Shown one piece after another: positions 8,733 through 17,643 of a DNA stretch of 64,000 bases (position 1 is its first letter; each line of letters opens with the position of its first letter). Location of the stretch: the NCBI RefSeq assembly GCF_001884065.1, contig NZ_MACH01000087.1:23880-87879 (forward strand), written 5' to 3'. Under the pieces are notes generated by a model that saw only the letters and a program-made list of their open reading frames with translations, was not told the DNA's origin and did no database searches. This DNA comes from Bacillus proteolyticus (GTDB taxonomy: Bacteria; Bacillota; Bacilli; Bacillales; Bacillaceae_G). The position numbers were made by a program, and so were the translations under genes.

Positions 8733-10542
8733 ACAGCTCCAGTTCTCTACGCTTTTGTCTAATATAAGCTAAAGAATGTTCAAATGTAGATACACGATTT
8801 GCAAGCGGAGACTGTAAAAGTGGTATCAATATCGCCCCCCTTTTTGCTTCTTCAGAAAATAGAGAGCCCACTGTCATTTCTGTCCCCCTTAATTTCGTTA
8901 ATACGCGTTGCTTTATTTGCAAGTCAAAGCCTTCTTCCCTGCTAATCATATAGGACTGATTATTTTGGAACGGTATATTTTGCAAATACGTAGCGATTGC
9001 GTTTGCACATCGGAAAGAAATTCCTTTTGATATATCGTGTGATGATAATACATCATGTAACTTATCCAATAACTCTAATTCCTCTTCAGTAAACACTTCA
9101 ATCATCTCTTTATTCCTAAACCAATTAATTCGAAATTCTCCCGTTGTTACTTTCAGCGGGGGGTGCTGAACTACTTTCTCTTGTTCTATACTCATCTCGC
9201 AAAACGGAATTTTTTGTAACGTAATCAAATTTGTTCGATCTAATAATCGATCGGAAAGCTCTTTCGTCGTTTCATCAAAATTTACAGTGCCTACGAAAAT
9301 AACATTCTCACCAATTTCCACTGAAGGCGGAATTTGATTTTCTATTTCTTGTACTTTCTCATACAAATTCAAAATACGATTCTGCTTTTCAAGTTGAAGA
9401 ACGGATAGAAATGGAGTAAACCAATGCTCAATATGTGACATGTTCATTTCATCAAACACAATTATATACAATTGATTTGGGTTTTCTTTAGCCTGCAGCA
9501 ATGTCCGAACTAACTTCGTTTCACTTTCAATAAAATTACCATTCGGATGAAGGTAGCCGAGAATATCATGTGGTTCTTGATACGATGGTGAAATCGGAAT
9601 CCAAATTAATTCTTCACCATAACGTAAGCCGAGCGCTTCTGCATATGCTTGCACAAAGCGTGATTTCCCAACACCTGGTATACCGCCAACAATCGTTAAC
9701 ATATTGGTTTTAACACTAATGTGAAAATTATATATATCTGTATCATCCAAATATAGACCTTTTTTACGAACCATACTTTGTACATACTGCAAAAAAGAGG
9801 ATTCACGCTCATCCCATTCCCAGTCCTCCTTTTGCATTTTAATATCCTCTGCTTCAACTAACTTACCTTCTTCAACAATTCGTTTATTTAGTTGCTCATA
9901 CACATTCTCACTTACAAAATATAAATGATCATCTACCGCTATTTCTACATGTTTCATCCAATCGTTTATTTCAATATATTTGCATTCTTTTCTTTGCTCA
10001 AAATATGAAATTGAACTTATTGATGATTTTAACGATAAATTCCCATATAGTCTTCCTTCATACCATAATAATTCTGGAGGCTCAAAGTCTTTTGGTAATT
10101 TAGGCATAAGAAATGATAAATAACCGTTGCTTAACTTCCGTTCCAAAGACGCTCTCTTTTTATAATTCGAGACCTTTGGTGAAGGAATCAATTTATATGA
10201 AGATGCTATCTCCCTAGGCTCTTCTGTACATATTAATTCCAAAAATAAATTTCCTCGATCATAATAAAGACGAAACATAACCAATTGCTTTTCTAATTTA
10301 CGCTTCTTTAAATCAGTAAAGATTTTTTCATTTTTTTTATTACTGCATAACCCTTCAAATAAATATTTTCCAGCCGGAAATAACTCTTGTAAAGTTAAGG
10401 GTAATGGAGAAAGGCATTGTACAAAGAAATTTTCTCCATTCTTCTCTCCCTCCGCTTTTGCAAACGTTCCAATAAACCTCATATAATACATTCGCTTTAT
10501 AAAACTTGGATGAAGAGCTTTATGTAATTTCAACGTAGTCAC
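8716..10542 (-). CDS. McrB-like AAA+ NTPase
   Basis: A 608-residue protein. Residues 1-230 are an unrecognised, probably target-binding region. Residues 270-600 are a McrB-clade AAA+ module with Walker A VGGIPGVGKS (285-294), Walker B YIIVFDEMN (D364, E365) and the McrB-type sensor signature GTVNFDETTKELSDR (418-432). It is the motor and recognition subunit of a type IV restriction-like system with the McrC-like nuclease. The two genes form a closed operon with its own terminator in the host chromosome, outside the prophage. The recognition specificity cannot be predicted. Confidence 0.8.
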   Translation of the reverse strand: MTTLKLHKALHPSFIKRMYYMRFIGTFAKAEGEKNGENFFVQCLSPLPLTLQELFPAGKYLFEGLCSNKKNEKIFTDLKKRKLEKQLVMFRLYYDRGNLFLELICTEEPREIASSYKLIPSPKVSNYKKRASLERKLSNGYLSFLMPKLPKDFEPPELLWYEGRLYGNLSLKSSISSISYFEQRKECKYIEINDWMKHVEIAVDDHLYFVSENVYEQLNKRIVEEGKLVEAEDIKMQKEDWEWDERESSFLQYVQSMVRKKGLYLDDTDIYNFHISVKTNMLTIVGGIPGVGKSRFVQAYAEALGLRYGEELIWIPISPSYQEPHDILGYLHPNGNFIESETKLVRTLLQAKENPNQLYIIVFDEMNMSHIEHWFTPFLSVLQLEKQNRILNLYEKVQEIENQIPPSVEIGENVIFVGTVNFDETTKELSDRLLDRTNLITLQKIPFCEMSIEQEKVVQHPPLKVTTGEFRINWFRNKEMIEVFTEEELELLDKLHDVLSSHDISKGISFRCANAIATYLQNIPFQNNQSYMISREEGFDLQIKQRVLTKLRGTEMTVGSLFSEEAKRGAILIPLLQSPLANRVSTFEHSLAYIRQKRRELELYGYAK

Positions 10543-10592
10543 CTTCTTTTTTCATACTATTCTTAGTGTATGAACTACAATCTAAAACTAGA

Positions 10593-10622
10593 AATAAAAA
10601 ACCTGACGTCATCCGTCAGGTT
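10593..10622 (-). terminator. Terminator of the small gene at 10640-10900
   Basis: On the minus strand CCTGACG / CGTCAGG pair around a GATGA loop and run into TTTTTT. Confidence 0.85.
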
Positions 10623-10639
10623 CAAAATTAAAACGTATA

Positions 10640-10900
10640 TTATAGAGAAGGAAATGCTTTTTTTTCTTGTAAAATAGCATTATGAGCAATTTTCATTTTA
10701 GCAAGTACGTACCGTAATCGATCTTCGGCATTTTCATCTTTATTTTGCTGCAGACTCGCCAAATTCTCTACAGAACTCGCTAAATTTTCAATCACACCTC
10801 GAAGTTCAGGATGATGATTAAAAAAAGATTCTTGTACTAATACTTTCCTTAAATCACTAGCTAAATCCATAATTCTAGTCAACTGTTCTTTTTCTTCCAT
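10640..10900 (-). CDS. Small soluble helical protein, unknown function
   Basis: An 86-residue, charged, all-helical protein (MEEKEQLTRIMDLASDLRKV) without transmembrane segments or a recognisable domain. The second of two adjacent in-frame ATGs (10900) is chosen since AGGAGG is 7 bases upstream; the first is only 1-2 bases away. It has its own terminators on both sides and so is probably monocistronic. I do not recognise the family. Confidence 0.7.
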   Translation of the reverse strand: MEEKEQLTRIMDLASDLRKVLVQESFFNHHPELRGVIENLASSVENLASLQQNKDENAEDRLRYVLAKMKIAHNAILQEKKAFPSL

Positions 10901-10944
10901 TTTCATCCCTCCTGAATATCTTATGTATTAAATATTCTCTAAAC

Positions 10945-10977
10945 TAAGAAAAAAGCCCTTTAAATTTAAAGGACTTT
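10945..10977 (-). terminator. Terminator of the amino-acid antiporter gene
   Basis: AAAGTCCTTTAAA / TTTAAAGGGCTTT stem, then TTTTTTC on the minus strand, overlapping the stop codon. Confidence 0.8.
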
Positions 10978-12422
10978 TACAATTTTATATTTCCTGACAT
11001 TAACATATAAATTGACGTGATAGCTGCGATAACAATTGCCCACATCACATATCGCTCTTTGCCTGCAAAACAACGATTCCCTTTTTCTTTTCTTGCAAAC
11101 ATATACACGAGAATCCCAATACCATATACGATTGAAACAAGCAGTAAATTCTTTAAACCAGCTGCGTAAATGAGCCATACAGAATATACAGAAGCAATTA
11201 AAGCTAACAAACCATTTTTCACTCTCGCAACTTCCAGCTCTTTCGTAATGACTAATTTCAATTGGTATAACGCTGATAATAAGTACGGCAGTAATATAGA
11301 TGTTGACGCAATAAAATACATAATTTGATATGTCGATTGTGAAAACAGGACGATTATAAATATAATTTGAGCAACGATATTTGAAATCCATAATGCCATA
11401 TGCGGCGTTTGCTTCTTATTTGTTTTCGTAAAGACTTTCGGAAATACTCCATCTTTTCCTGCTACGTGAGAGATTTCAGAAACAAGTAAAAACCAGCCAA
11501 TTAATGTACCTACAAGTGAAGCAACTAATCCGATGTTAATCGCAACTGCCCCCCAAGGTCCAACAACATGCTCTAATACATGTCCCATTGAAGGAGTTTC
11601 TAAAACCGAAAGCTCATTTCTCGTCATAGCTCCCATTGACAGCACAGAAATTAAAATATAAATAGACATTACTAAAATTAATCCAAGTACTGTCGCTTTT
11701 CCAACGTCCCTGCTATTTTTAGCTCTTCCTGATAATACAACTGCTCCTTCAACCCCAATGAACACCCAAAGAGTTACAAGCATTGTATTTTTCACTTGAC
11801 CTAGTACAGAGGAAACCGTGATTGTTCCTTCGCCCCAAAAGTCATGTGTAAATGTGTCCCAGCGAAACGCTGTTACCATCACGACAATAAATAATAAAAT
11901 CGGAACTAATTTCCCAATCGTTGCGATAACATTCATAATGGAAGCTTCACGGATTCCAAATAAGATAAGAAAATGAAGTGTCCATAATAAAAGGGATGCA
12001 CCAACGATAGACGCAACATTATTTCCTCCTTTAAAAATTGGGAAGAAATAACCTAATGTGCTAAACAACAACATAATGGTTGCGACATTTCCTAAAATCC
12101 CTGCCAACCAGTACCCCCAAGCACTGTTAAAACCAATATATTCACCGAAACCAGCTCGTGCATAACTATAAATTCCGCCCTCAAGCTCCGGTTTTTGTCT
12201 TGCTAACGTTTGATATACGAGCGCAAGTGGAATCATTCCCATCGCTGTAATACACCAACCAATTATCGTTGCACCACTATTTGCTCCTACTGCTAAATCA
12301 TGCGGTAAACTAAAAACACCGCCACCAACCATCGTTCCAACTACTAATGCGATTAACGGAAAAAATCCTAACTTCTTTTCTATTTGTACCACCCCATCTG
12401 TCATTCTAGGTGCTATGTTCAT
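10977..12422 (-). CDS. APA family basic amino-acid antiporter (ArcD-like)
   Basis: A 481-residue integral membrane protein with about 13 hydrophobic segments. The family hallmark is the first helix, LIALVVGTMVGGGVFSLP (G-x-G-G-G-V-F, part of the substrate site). The motifs GGIYSYARAGFGEYIGFNSA and FIGVEGAVVLSGRAKNSRDVG are typical of the arginine/ornithine and lysine/cadaverine exchangers of the APA superfamily. No arginine deiminase genes are adjacent, so arginine:ornithine exchange is only the best guess. Confidence 0.82.
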   Translation of the reverse strand: MNIAPRMTDGVVQIEKKLGFFPLIALVVGTMVGGGVFSLPHDLAVGANSGATIIGWCITAMGMIPLALVYQTLARQKPELEGGIYSYARAGFGEYIGFNSAWGYWLAGILGNVATIMLLFSTLGYFFPIFKGGNNVASIVGASLLLWTLHFLILFGIREASIMNVIATIGKLVPILLFIVVMVTAFRWDTFTHDFWGEGTITVSSVLGQVKNTMLVTLWVFIGVEGAVVLSGRAKNSRDVGKATVLGLILVMSIYILISVLSMGAMTRNELSVLETPSMGHVLEHVVGPWGAVAINIGLVASLVGTLIGWFLLVSEISHVAGKDGVFPKVFTKTNKKQTPHMALWISNIVAQIIFIIVLFSQSTYQIMYFIASTSILLPYLLSALYQLKLVITKELEVARVKNGLLALIASVYSVWLIYAAGLKNLLLVSIVYGIGILVYMFARKEKGNRCFAGKERYVMWAIVIAAITSIYMLMSGNIKL

Positions 12423-12550
12423 TCAACTATTAAAGTCACCTTTTTCTCTAATAGACGTTTCTCTTATATTTTTTCAGGAAAACATTACTTATTCTAAAAG
12501 AAAATGAAGAAAAATGGAATACTTTTTTGAAAAAATGTATAAGTATGCAC

Positions 12551-12580
12551 AAAAAAACCGTCCATTTTGTAATGAACGGT
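12551..12580 (-). terminator. Terminator of the OpuF-type operon
   Basis: On the minus strand ACCGTTCATT / AATGGACGGT form a 10-bp stem (one G-T pair) with an ACAA loop, followed by TTTTTTT. Confidence 0.88.
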
Positions 12581-12617
12581 CATTTCAAACATATAAAATT
12601 GTATATTTTTTGTAAAA

Positions 12618-14129
12618 TCAATGGAGTAACTTCTCTTTTTGTAAAAATTGTTTTGCTACTTCTTCACTACTTTTACCATTTACGTTTACTTCATAATTCA
12701 TTTTTCTCATTTCTTCATCTGTAATCTTTCCAGATAATTTATTTAATACTTTTTCAAGTTCAGGATATTTTTGTAACGTCTCTTTTCTTAATAATGGCGC
12801 TCCTTGATAAGGTGGGAATAGTCCTTTATCATCTTTTAGCACTTTAAGCCCATATTGCTCCAATTCACTATCTGTTGAATATGCATCAATTACGTTAACA
12901 TCCCCCGATTGTATTGCACTATAGCGCAGTTTCGGTTCCATCGTTTTAACATTTGAAAACTTATAGTTATATAATTTTTGCATTCCTTTATAACCATCTT
13001 CACGATCAGCAAATTCTAATGTAAATCCTACTTTAGCTTCCTGTGCAATTTTTCCTAAATCAGAAATTGTATTTACGTTATTTTGATCTGCTATTTTTTT
13101 CGGCATAGCTAGTGCGTATGTATTGTTATACTCCATTGGCTTTAACATAACCATATTATATTTCTTTTCCATTCCCGTGCGAGCTTGTTCATATACTTCA
13201 TCACGATTTGTACTTTTCGGTTCTTCTTTCACGAAAGTAGATAAAGCTGTTCCTGAAAATTCTGGGTATATATCTACTTCACCTGATTTTAACGCTTCAA
13301 ATACAAATGCTGTTTTTCCAAGTCCCGGCTTTAATTCCACTTGTAAATCTGTATCCTGCTCAATAAGTTGCTTGTACATTTGAATTAAAATTTCTGGTTC
13401 AGATCCAAGTTTGCCGGCAATAACTATGTCGTTCTTTTGTGTATTCCAAAGAAATGGCAAAGCAATCATTACGACAACAATACATATTGTCAATATAACG
13501 CGCTTAGAAGAGCGTCTTGGGCTCTCGAGTGCCCGAAGTACTATATCAAAGAATAAAGCGAGTAACGCGGCTGGTACGGCCCCTAAAATGATAAGCGCAT
13601 GGTCATTTCGATCGATACCAAGTAATATAAGTTTACCAAGCCCACCTGCGCCTATTAAAGCAGCTAATGTAGCCGTTCCAACAATTAATACCATTGCTGT
13701 ACGAATACCCGCCATAATAATTGGCAATGCGAGAGGAAGCTCCACCTTCCATAACCTTCTCCAGCTATTCATTCCCATAGCTCTCGCCGCTTCTATAAGT
13801 GATTCATCTAATTCCCGTATTCCTGTATATGTATTTCGTAAAATGGGTAATAGTGCATACACAACTAATGCGATTATGGCTGGAAGTTTTCCGATTCCTA
13901 CTAACGGAATTAAAAGTCCGAGTAATGCAAGTGATGGTACTGTCTGCATAACTGCAGAGGTCCCAATTATAAATTCAGCCATTCGTTCTTTTCTCGTTAA
14001 TAAAATACCAAGCGGCACCGCTATGATTACTGCAAAAAATAGTGAAATAAGCGATATTTGTAAATGCTCACTTAATGCACTCAGCAATTCCATTTTTCGT
14101 TCTTGGAACGTTTGAATAAAATCAGTCAC
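12618..14129 (-). CDS. Hybrid permease / substrate-binding protein of an osmoprotectant ABC transporter
   Basis: A 503-residue fusion. Residues 1-205 are an OpuCB-like permease with five or six helices and the coupling loop EAARAMGMNSWRRLWKVELP. A further membrane helix (about 212-228) anchors a C-terminal OpuCC-like binding domain (IAGKLGSEPEILIQMYKQLI onward). This domain order is that of OpuF, a two-component importer of glycine betaine and related compatible solutes. The ATPase gene lies 3 bp upstream and the pair forms an operon with a terminator. Exact ligand specificity depends on cage residues I cannot model. Confidence 0.85.
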   Translation of the reverse strand: MTDFIQTFQERKMELLSALSEHLQISLISLFFAVIIAVPLGILLTRKERMAEFIIGTSAVMQTVPSLALLGLLIPLVGIGKLPAIIALVVYALLPILRNTYTGIRELDESLIEAARAMGMNSWRRLWKVELPLALPIIMAGIRTAMVLIVGTATLAALIGAGGLGKLILLGIDRNDHALIILGAVPAALLALFFDIVLRALESPRRSSKRVILTICIVVVMIALPFLWNTQKNDIVIAGKLGSEPEILIQMYKQLIEQDTDLQVELKPGLGKTAFVFEALKSGEVDIYPEFSGTALSTFVKEEPKSTNRDEVYEQARTGMEKKYNMVMLKPMEYNNTYALAMPKKIADQNNVNTISDLGKIAQEAKVGFTLEFADREDGYKGMQKLYNYKFSNVKTMEPKLRYSAIQSGDVNVIDAYSTDSELEQYGLKVLKDDKGLFPPYQGAPLLRKETLQKYPELEKVLNKLSGKITDEEMRKMNYEVNVNGKSSEEVAKQFLQKEKLLH

Positions 14130-14132
14130 TGA

Positions 14133-15080
14133 TTAGCCTCTCCCCTTCATTTGTTCAACAATATAATTGACAATATGACGACTTGTTAACGCTCCAACAT
14201 ATTGACCATTTTCTACAACTGGCACTGACTCTTCACCTTGTAAGCGGACTAGTGCTTCTTGTAAAGGAGAATGTAAAGATAAAGCAGTCCCTTCTACTCG
14301 TGTACTATCGTCTAGCGGCAATACATCTTCTATATTCATCCCCTCATACCAAGGTCGTCCACGATTTCCGATGAACTCCTCAACAAACTCATTTTTCGGG
14401 TTATGTATAATACCTTCTGGTGTATCTAATTGAACAACTTTTCCTTCTTTCATTACACAAATACGATCACCAAGTGATAAAGCCTCTTGCATATCGTGCG
14501 TTACGAACACGATTGTTTTTTGGATTTTTTTTTGCAGTTGTACAATATCCTTCTGGAGCTGCTCCCTACTTAACGGATCTAACGCACTAAATGGTTCGTC
14601 CATAAGTACAATTTTCGGGTTTGCGGCTAATGCCCGTACGACACCAACACGTTGTTTCTGCCCTCCCGACAATTCATCTGGCATACGATCACGATATACA
14701 TCTGGATCGAGCCCAACCATCTGTAGCAAGTCATCGACACGTGCTTTTATTTCCTTTTTGGTCCATTTCCTCATTTCAGGGACAACTGCAATATTTTCAG
14801 CAATTGTCATATGTGGAAACAGCGCAATCTGCTGCAACACGTACCCTATATTCCAACGTAGTTCGTTTATGTTATATTGTTGAATATCTTTCCCATCGAT
14901 TAAAATTGATCCTTCCGTCGTTTCAATTAAACGGTTAATCATCTTCATTGTCGTTGTTTTCCCACAACCACTCGGACCAATGAGAACAAAAAATTCTCCT
15001 TTTTTAATTTCTAAATGCAATGAATCCACTGCTTTTGTGCCATCTTCATACGATTTTGACACATGATTAAATTGAATCAC
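14133..15080 (-). CDS. Osmoprotectant ABC transporter ATPase (OpuCA/OpuFA-like)
   Basis: ATP-binding subunit with Walker A GPSGCGKTT, Q-loop region YVLQQIALFPH, signature LSGGQKQR, Walker B KIVLMDEPFSALD, and switch histidine VTHDMQEA. The C-terminal 60 residues form a CBS-like region (SVPVVENGQYVGALTS) that in OpuA-type ATPases senses ionic strength or second messengers. The GTG at 15080 (IQFNHVSKSY) is preferred since AAAGGAG sits 8 bases upstream; an in-frame ATG at 15098 with AAAGGA is an alternative. It is the first gene of the transporter operon. Confidence 0.88.
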   Translation of the reverse strand: MIQFNHVSKSYEDGTKAVDSLHLEIKKGEFFVLIGPSGCGKTTTMKMINRLIETTEGSILIDGKDIQQYNINELRWNIGYVLQQIALFPHMTIAENIAVVPEMRKWTKKEIKARVDDLLQMVGLDPDVYRDRMPDELSGGQKQRVGVVRALAANPKIVLMDEPFSALDPLSREQLQKDIVQLQKKIQKTIVFVTHDMQEALSLGDRICVMKEGKVVQLDTPEGIIHNPKNEFVEEFIGNRGRPWYEGMNIEDVLPLDDSTRVEGTALSLHSPLQEALVRLQGEESVPVVENGQYVGALTSRHIVNYIVEQMKGRG

Positions 15081-15159
15081 AGACACAGCTCCTTTCATGT
15101 TGTTTCCTTTATTTTGATGGAATATAGCACTCATTTCAAATGATACGCTTTATTATACA

Positions 15160-15184
15160 AAAAAAGAGCTCTCATTTGAGCTCT
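15160..15184 (-). terminator. Terminator of the YdcF-like gene
   Basis: GAGCTC / GAGCTC 6-bp stem with AAATGA loop and a run of seven T on the minus strand; it overlaps the stop codon. Confidence 0.75.
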
Positions 15185-15740
15185 AACGGTCGAACAATAA
15201 TGTTTTCATAATTGCAGCATATTCACGCACATACGCTTTTTTCTTAGAGCGCCTCGGTGTTTCAGCAGCCAAAGCTTCCATCTTTATCCCTAAACGCTTT
15301 GCAATTATTTTCGTTCGATATAAATGATACGTATTACTTACAACTACCGCATGCTTTACATCATATAAATCCATACTAAACTTTAAATTTTCATACGTAT
15401 TTGTAGAGCGGTCTTCAATTAAAATACGATTCTCATCTATACCATGTACCATTAAATAGTTTCTCATACTGTGAGCTTCCGGTATATCTTCATCTTCCCC
15501 TTGACCACCTGAAACAATTACTTTCACCTCAGGGTGAGCATGTAAATATTCCAACGCTATATCCAAACGATTTTGAAGAGATAAGGATGGTCTATCTCCA
15601 AATAACTTTGCACCTAATATAAGAACGTATGGAGAGTGGTTACTCAATGTTTCACGAGCAACTTTATTCATTCGAAACGTCATATAAATGATGTATAGCG
15701 GAGGTAGTAATAAGATTATAAGCAAGATCCATTTGTTCAT
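15183..15740 (-). CDS. YdcF/SanA-like DUF218 membrane protein
   Basis: A 185-residue protein with one N-terminal membrane helix (WILLIILLLPPLYIIYMTF) and an extracytoplasmic DUF218 domain. Typical motifs are VLILGAKLFGDRPS, VKVIVSGGQGEDEDIPEA, ILIEDRSTNTYENL and AVVVSNTYHLYR. Family members (SanA, YdcF) are linked to envelope integrity, and YdcF binds S-adenosylmethionine; the precise function is unknown. It lies next to the split MFS gene, in the same orientation, 60 bp away. Confidence 0.82.
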   Translation of the reverse strand: MNKWILLIILLLPPLYIIYMTFRMNKVARETLSNHSPYVLILGAKLFGDRPSLSLQNRLDIALEYLHAHPEVKVIVSGGQGEDEDIPEAHSMRNYLMVHGIDENRILIEDRSTNTYENLKFSMDLYDVKHAVVVSNTYHLYRTKIIAKRLGIKMEALAAETPRRSKKKAYVREYAAIMKTLLFDR

Positions 15741-15803
15741 AAATAAGTTAGCACTCCCTTTCTTTTTATTATATAGAAAAAGAAAGGGAGTAAGAAGTGT
15801 TTT

Positions 15804-16369
15804 TTAAACGATGGATTTATTAGACACATTTGCTTCCATTTTACGTTTTGAAATTACATAATAAAAAGCAATCCCTAATGATAGGATCAATATAAAGCTT
15901 AGTACGTAAAACGGGATCATCACCCCTGCTTTAGATACGCCTGCCGTAAACAACATTAATAATACAATTCGAATTCCTGTACCAATTAGTCGAAATAAGC
16001 TGTCCACACGTCCCATTACTTCATTTGGTATTTCTTCCATCATCAATACATTTCTCGCCACTCTCGTTCCAGCATTTCCAATCGCATGAAAAATCGCAAG
16101 TCCATATAATAACATAATGGAAGGCTCAATAATCATTGCGGTAATTGAAATTACATAAATGAACATCGTCATAACGATTGAAACTTCTGTTTTGACATAT
16201 TTCATCATGATTGGAATACTTATTCCTGCAAGAACCGCTCCGACACCGTACATCATACCTTCAATTGCGTATACAGAGGCACTAGCTTTGAGTATATTTG
16301 AAATATATACTGGGATTAAATAATTTGCCATCATGACACCGATAAACGGCATATAAGTCGCTAGTAAAA
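15804..16369 (-). pseudogene. MFS transporter, 3' half, cut off by the prophage
   Basis: The frame encodes the C-terminal half of a 12-helix MFS carrier with about six hydrophobic segments (LIPVYISNILKASASVYAIE, VMTMFIYVISITAM). Joining the right-flank fragment (codons ending FWFLLAT) to this one (LLATYMPFIGVMM) through the shared core restores a continuous reading frame. The open frame extends to an ATG at 16400 in phage DNA, so a short chimeric product could be made, but no good ribosome binding site is seen. Confidence 0.88.
16357..16369. other. attL core
   Basis: GTCGCTAGTAAAA is identical to the copy at 60029-60041. On the gene strand it reads TTTTACTAGCGAC inside the Leu-Leu-Ala-Thr codons of the MFS gene. 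Confidence 0.9.
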
Positions 16370-16471
16370 TACTTGCAGAAACAAATGTACTAAAAATCAA
16401 CTAAAAAGCTGATAAATCAACGTTTTTTATAAATATAAAAATCACAAATAGTCGTTTGGTTTTATACATTT

Positions 16472-16490
16472 GTTACCAAAACGTTACCAC
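16472..16490. repeat. Integrase arm-site candidate, left end
   Basis: GTTACCAAAACGTTACCAC holds two direct GTTACCA copies 10 bases apart. A one-base variant sits at the right end (59971-59989), directly after the integrase gene. Confidence 0.6.
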
Positions 16491-16500
16491 AAAACAAAAA

Positions 16501-16655
16501 AGCACAGCGTGTATAAGTAGTGTTGGTAGCACTCTTATACCGTCCGCCTACTCACGATAGGCAAACACTTGCTGTACTCTTACGGACTATTTTACAGTAC
16601 GTAAGGGCTCCTTAGCAACAGTTTGCTTACCATCTGGCATTCTGTTGCTTTTTTG
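16501..16655 (+). ncRNA. Structured leader RNA with attenuator-like terminator
   Basis: Several stems can be drawn by hand. GTATAAG/CTTATAC plus AGTG/CACT (16511-16540) form an 11-bp stem with one bulge. GTCCG/CGGAC encloses CCTA/TAGG. An alternative CTTACG/CGTAAG pairing competes with it. GCAACAG/CTGTTGC (16615-16648) with six T forms an intrinsic terminator. The gene at 16679 follows within 30 bases. This suggests conditional read-through or a small stable RNA. No known riboswitch class was recognised. Confidence 0.5.
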
Positions 16656-16678
16656 TTTATACAAAGGGGTCAATTAAT

Positions 16679-17512
16679 ATGGAAAAGAAACGTATCGATG
16701 TTATCGCAACTAAAGAATCCTTCCACAACTTATCATCATTCACAAAAGTGGAAGAACTAAATAAGGCTGTACATGCATACAGAGACATTATCCGTATGTA
16801 TATTAAGCGTACTGACGTACAATCTAAACTAATTACATTACTTGAAATTTTAAAGCACCACAGCTGTAAATATGTAGGTGTTAGTTTCCTATGCAAAAAT
16901 AGGATTGCTACAAAGATGGCAGTTTCATATAAAACTGTACAACGTTTAATGAAGAAACTTGTGGATCTAGAGATGGTTAAACAAGTAGCAATGAAGCGTA
17001 CAAAAGATATGTTACAAACATCAAATGCTATTATCATTCAACCGATTGTGGAAAAAGTGTCCAACAAGGTAGATACAAAAAGTCCTACAAAGTGTCCTAC
17101 CATTAAAACAACCCCTATTTCCTTAAAACAAAATATAAAACATATAAACAAACGTAATAGTAATAAGAATATAGCTACACCTGAAGAAAACATTAAAGAA
17201 GCTGATTTTGTTGCCCACTGGGTACCAGAACGTTTTATTTCTTTAGTTAGCTCTTTTTACAGTGAATCTAAAACAATTCAAGAACTGTGGAAGGTCGTAA
17301 GACAGTGCAATAAAGTTACAAACTTCTCTACAGGTGATAAAGCATTTGATAAGGACCAAGAGGTTACTATTGGCTTAAAAGCTATTAAAGAGTTTGTTAT
17401 GAAACTTAAGTCCGGCACAAAAATGAAGAATGGTAAATTCGCTTATTTCAACGGTATTGTAAATAACTTAATGGACAAGTTTTACTTTGATAGTAAGTTC
17501 ATGGGAGCATAA
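16679..17512 (+). CDS. Winged-helix protein at the prophage left end
   Basis: A 277-residue soluble protein. Residues 45-105 look like a winged helix-turn-helix (CKNRIATKMAVSYKTVQRLM then KKLVDLEMVKQV). A lysine/threonine-rich low-complexity linker follows (about 120-170), then a helical C-terminal domain (YFNGIVNNLMDKFYFD). Similar proteins occur in plasmids and prophages of the B. cereus group and are often annotated only as cytosolic or HTH proteins. A replication or regulatory role is possible but unproven. The ATG has AAAGGGG upstream. The gene reads towards the prophage interior, opposite to the late genes, and lies behind a structured leader. Confidence 0.65.
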   Translation: MEKKRIDVIATKESFHNLSSFTKVEELNKAVHAYRDIIRMYIKRTDVQSKLITLLEILKHHSCKYVGVSFLCKNRIATKMAVSYKTVQRLMKKLVDLEMVKQVAMKRTKDMLQTSNAIIIQPIVEKVSNKVDTKSPTKCPTIKTTPISLKQNIKHINKRNSNKNIATPEENIKEADFVAHWVPERFISLVSSFYSESKTIQELWKVVRQCNKVTNFSTGDKAFDKDQEVTIGLKAIKEFVMKLKSGTKMKNGKFAYFNGIVNNLMDKFYFDSKFMGA

Positions 17513-17515
17513 AAA

Positions 17516-17542
17516 AGCCCCAAATGCTAAACATTGGGGACT
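17516..17542 (-). terminator. Hairpin at the end of the winged-helix gene
   Basis: GCCCCAAATG / CATTGGGGAC stem (one mismatch). The T-run is on the minus strand, so it would stop transcription coming from the right; as a plus-strand terminator it lacks T's. Confidence 0.55.
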
Positions 17543-17643
17543 CCAAAAGTAAGGATGAAAAATTTGCATATTTTATTTATTTAATTTATGTTATGGTTCC
17601 ATATGTTAATCAATTACAACACTTTTAAAAAGGAGGATACATA

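Noticed and set aside
15804-16400. Complete short MFS-like gene starting at ATG 16400
   Set aside because: The first codons are phage DNA and the protein lacks the first six helices, which are found at 60029-60705.
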